A stretch of DNA of 64,000 bases from Pontederia crassipes (Eukaryota > Streptophyta > Magnoliopsida > Commelinales > Pontederiaceae): contig CM060187.1 of the NCBI GenBank assembly GCA_030549335.1, positions 2,294,001 through 2,358,000 on the forward strand, written 5' to 3'. Each line of letters begins with the position of its first letter. Position 1 is the stretch's first letter. This document shows, in pieces, positions 63,109 through 64,000 of this stretch. The position numbers and the translations under genes were made by a program. The notes below the pieces were generated by a model, which saw only the letters and a list, made by a program, of their open reading frames with translations, did not search any database and was not told the origin of the DNA.

Positions 63109-63303
63109 TTTTGGTTCCATATACAACAACAACAAAGCTTTATCCCACTAGGTGGGGTCGGCTATATGGATCATACGACGTCATTCGTTAATCCATGTTC
63201 ATGAGATTCGACAGGGTTTTACGCCGGGGTCTAACACAACCCTCCTCTTTTATTCAGGCTTGGGACCGACTATAAACATAGGCGGAGTTTTTGGTTCCAT
63301 ATA
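63109..63303 (-). mobile_element. SINE-like element with 15-bp target duplication (copy 7)
   Basis: A complete 165-bp copy (63124-63288, minus strand) between perfect repeats TTTTGGTTCCATATA at 63109-63123 and 63289-63303. It carries a few small deletions relative to copies 3 and 6. Confidence 0.92.
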
Positions 63304-63589
63304 TATAAAAAAATAACAAGGATGACAATGGCGTGTGTAATTAGGAAACACGAAAGCAGATGTAGCCTTTGAGTATCCTGCAGTTATAAGCTAATTGAGT
63401 ATCCTGCGCATTATAAGTTCACAAAAGGAATGAGCCATAATACAGCTAAGAGTGCGCAACTTCACATGAATTCATATGCAGAAGTAGAGATACGAGATAG
63501 TAATGGAGATATGAAGAAAGCTCCTCTAATTACTGAAGAGCAATATAATTGCATTCATTTTTTTACTAAGCAAGACTCAAGTTCAGGAG

Positions 63590-64000
63590 GCCTCTGATCA
63601 TGAGGCTAATATGGCAGGTACAGACAATGAACTTTATGACATTGATAGTAGTCAATCCACAAGAGCTTCAAATCACATGACATGTCTTAAAGGGTGGTTA
63701 ATTGATGTAAGCAGTTAGTTTTGTAGAAGTACAGTTATCATGCCTAATGGAAGTATATCAACAGTAACACATTCAGGAAGCTTACTGCGAAGTAATGGCG
63801 CTAGTTTGAGTAATGTACTTTGTGTTACTAGATTTCAAGTTCAATTTTAATTTCAGTGGCACAACTAGTTAAAGATCTTCATTGCACAGTGACATTATCC
63901 TTTGAAACTTGTTTAATTCATGCAGTGGAAAGATGAGCCTGATTGGTGAAAAGAAGAAGGGGCTCTACTATATGAAGGAACAATTCTACGGGAGTTACAA
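63590..64000 (+). mobile_element. copia pol fossil (protease to pre-integrase), cut by window end
   Basis: The order of remnants (a NHMTCLKGW-like protease stretch, then VIMPNGS, SNVLCV and a KKKGLYYMK-like pre-integrase stretch) is that of plant copia pol. It is fragmentary with several breaks. The rest of the element would lie beyond the window. Confidence 0.55.

Overview
This is a plant nuclear genome window, most likely from a monocot outside the grasses. The evidence is spliced genes with GT-AG introns, plant-only protein families (eIF(iso)4G, MULTIPOLAR SPINDLE 1, a GTD-binding/DUF593 protein), AT-rich intergenic DNA, and dense plant-type transposons. The eIF(iso)4G exons read very close to the rice protein from memory. 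The species-level guess is weak and no search could be run.

Layout. 1-18.6 kb is a nested pile of retroelement fossils: a copia LTR remnant, a solo Ty3-like LTR flanked by a perfect 5-bp target duplication, a minus-strand copia copy inserted into a copia gag remnant, a truncated second copy of the Ty3-like LTR, a CACTA transposon end, and a plus-strand copia remnant with an internal 1.3-kb tandem duplication. 18.6-27 kb is AT-rich and gene-poor, with a Helitron-like element, an LTR-like remnant and a hAT-type element (25671-26219). 27.5-33.2 kb holds a complete nine-exon eIF(iso)4G gene. 34.15-40.28 kb holds a complete ten-exon MPS1/PRD2-like meiosis gene with a clear TATA box and one probable GC-AG intron. 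41.4-47 kb is transposon-rich (Mutator-like, hAT, LTR-like, CACTA-like). 47.32-47.85 kb is a small two-exon gene for a secreted glycine-rich protein with a GPI-type tail. 48-56 kb is intergenic with a 1.4-kb CACTA element and two related Mutator-like elements carrying GC-rich cargo. 56.76-62.4 kb is a GTD-binding (DUF593) gene whose leader region is tandemly triplicated and whose last intron carries an RTE-type LINE. 62.4-64 kb has one more SINE-like copy and a copia pol fossil.

The most notable pattern is a LINE-SINE partnership. The LINE at 61158-62281 ends in a tail of about 45 bp plus (TTG)n, identical to the 3' end of six short SINE-like copies in the window (seven matches in all, counting the LINE). 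The shared tail includes the last codons and stop of the LINE reading frame. Three of the short copies have perfect 15-18 bp target duplications and share one 5' end. Most lie in introns of the eIF(iso)4G and MPS1 genes.

The three conserved genes do not form a pathway: one acts in translation initiation, one in meiotic recombination and spindle organisation, and one probably in myosin-linked vesicle traffic. All three lie on the plus strand, each with its own spacing, and there is no sign of a gene cluster. No RNA genes or CRISPR arrays were seen.
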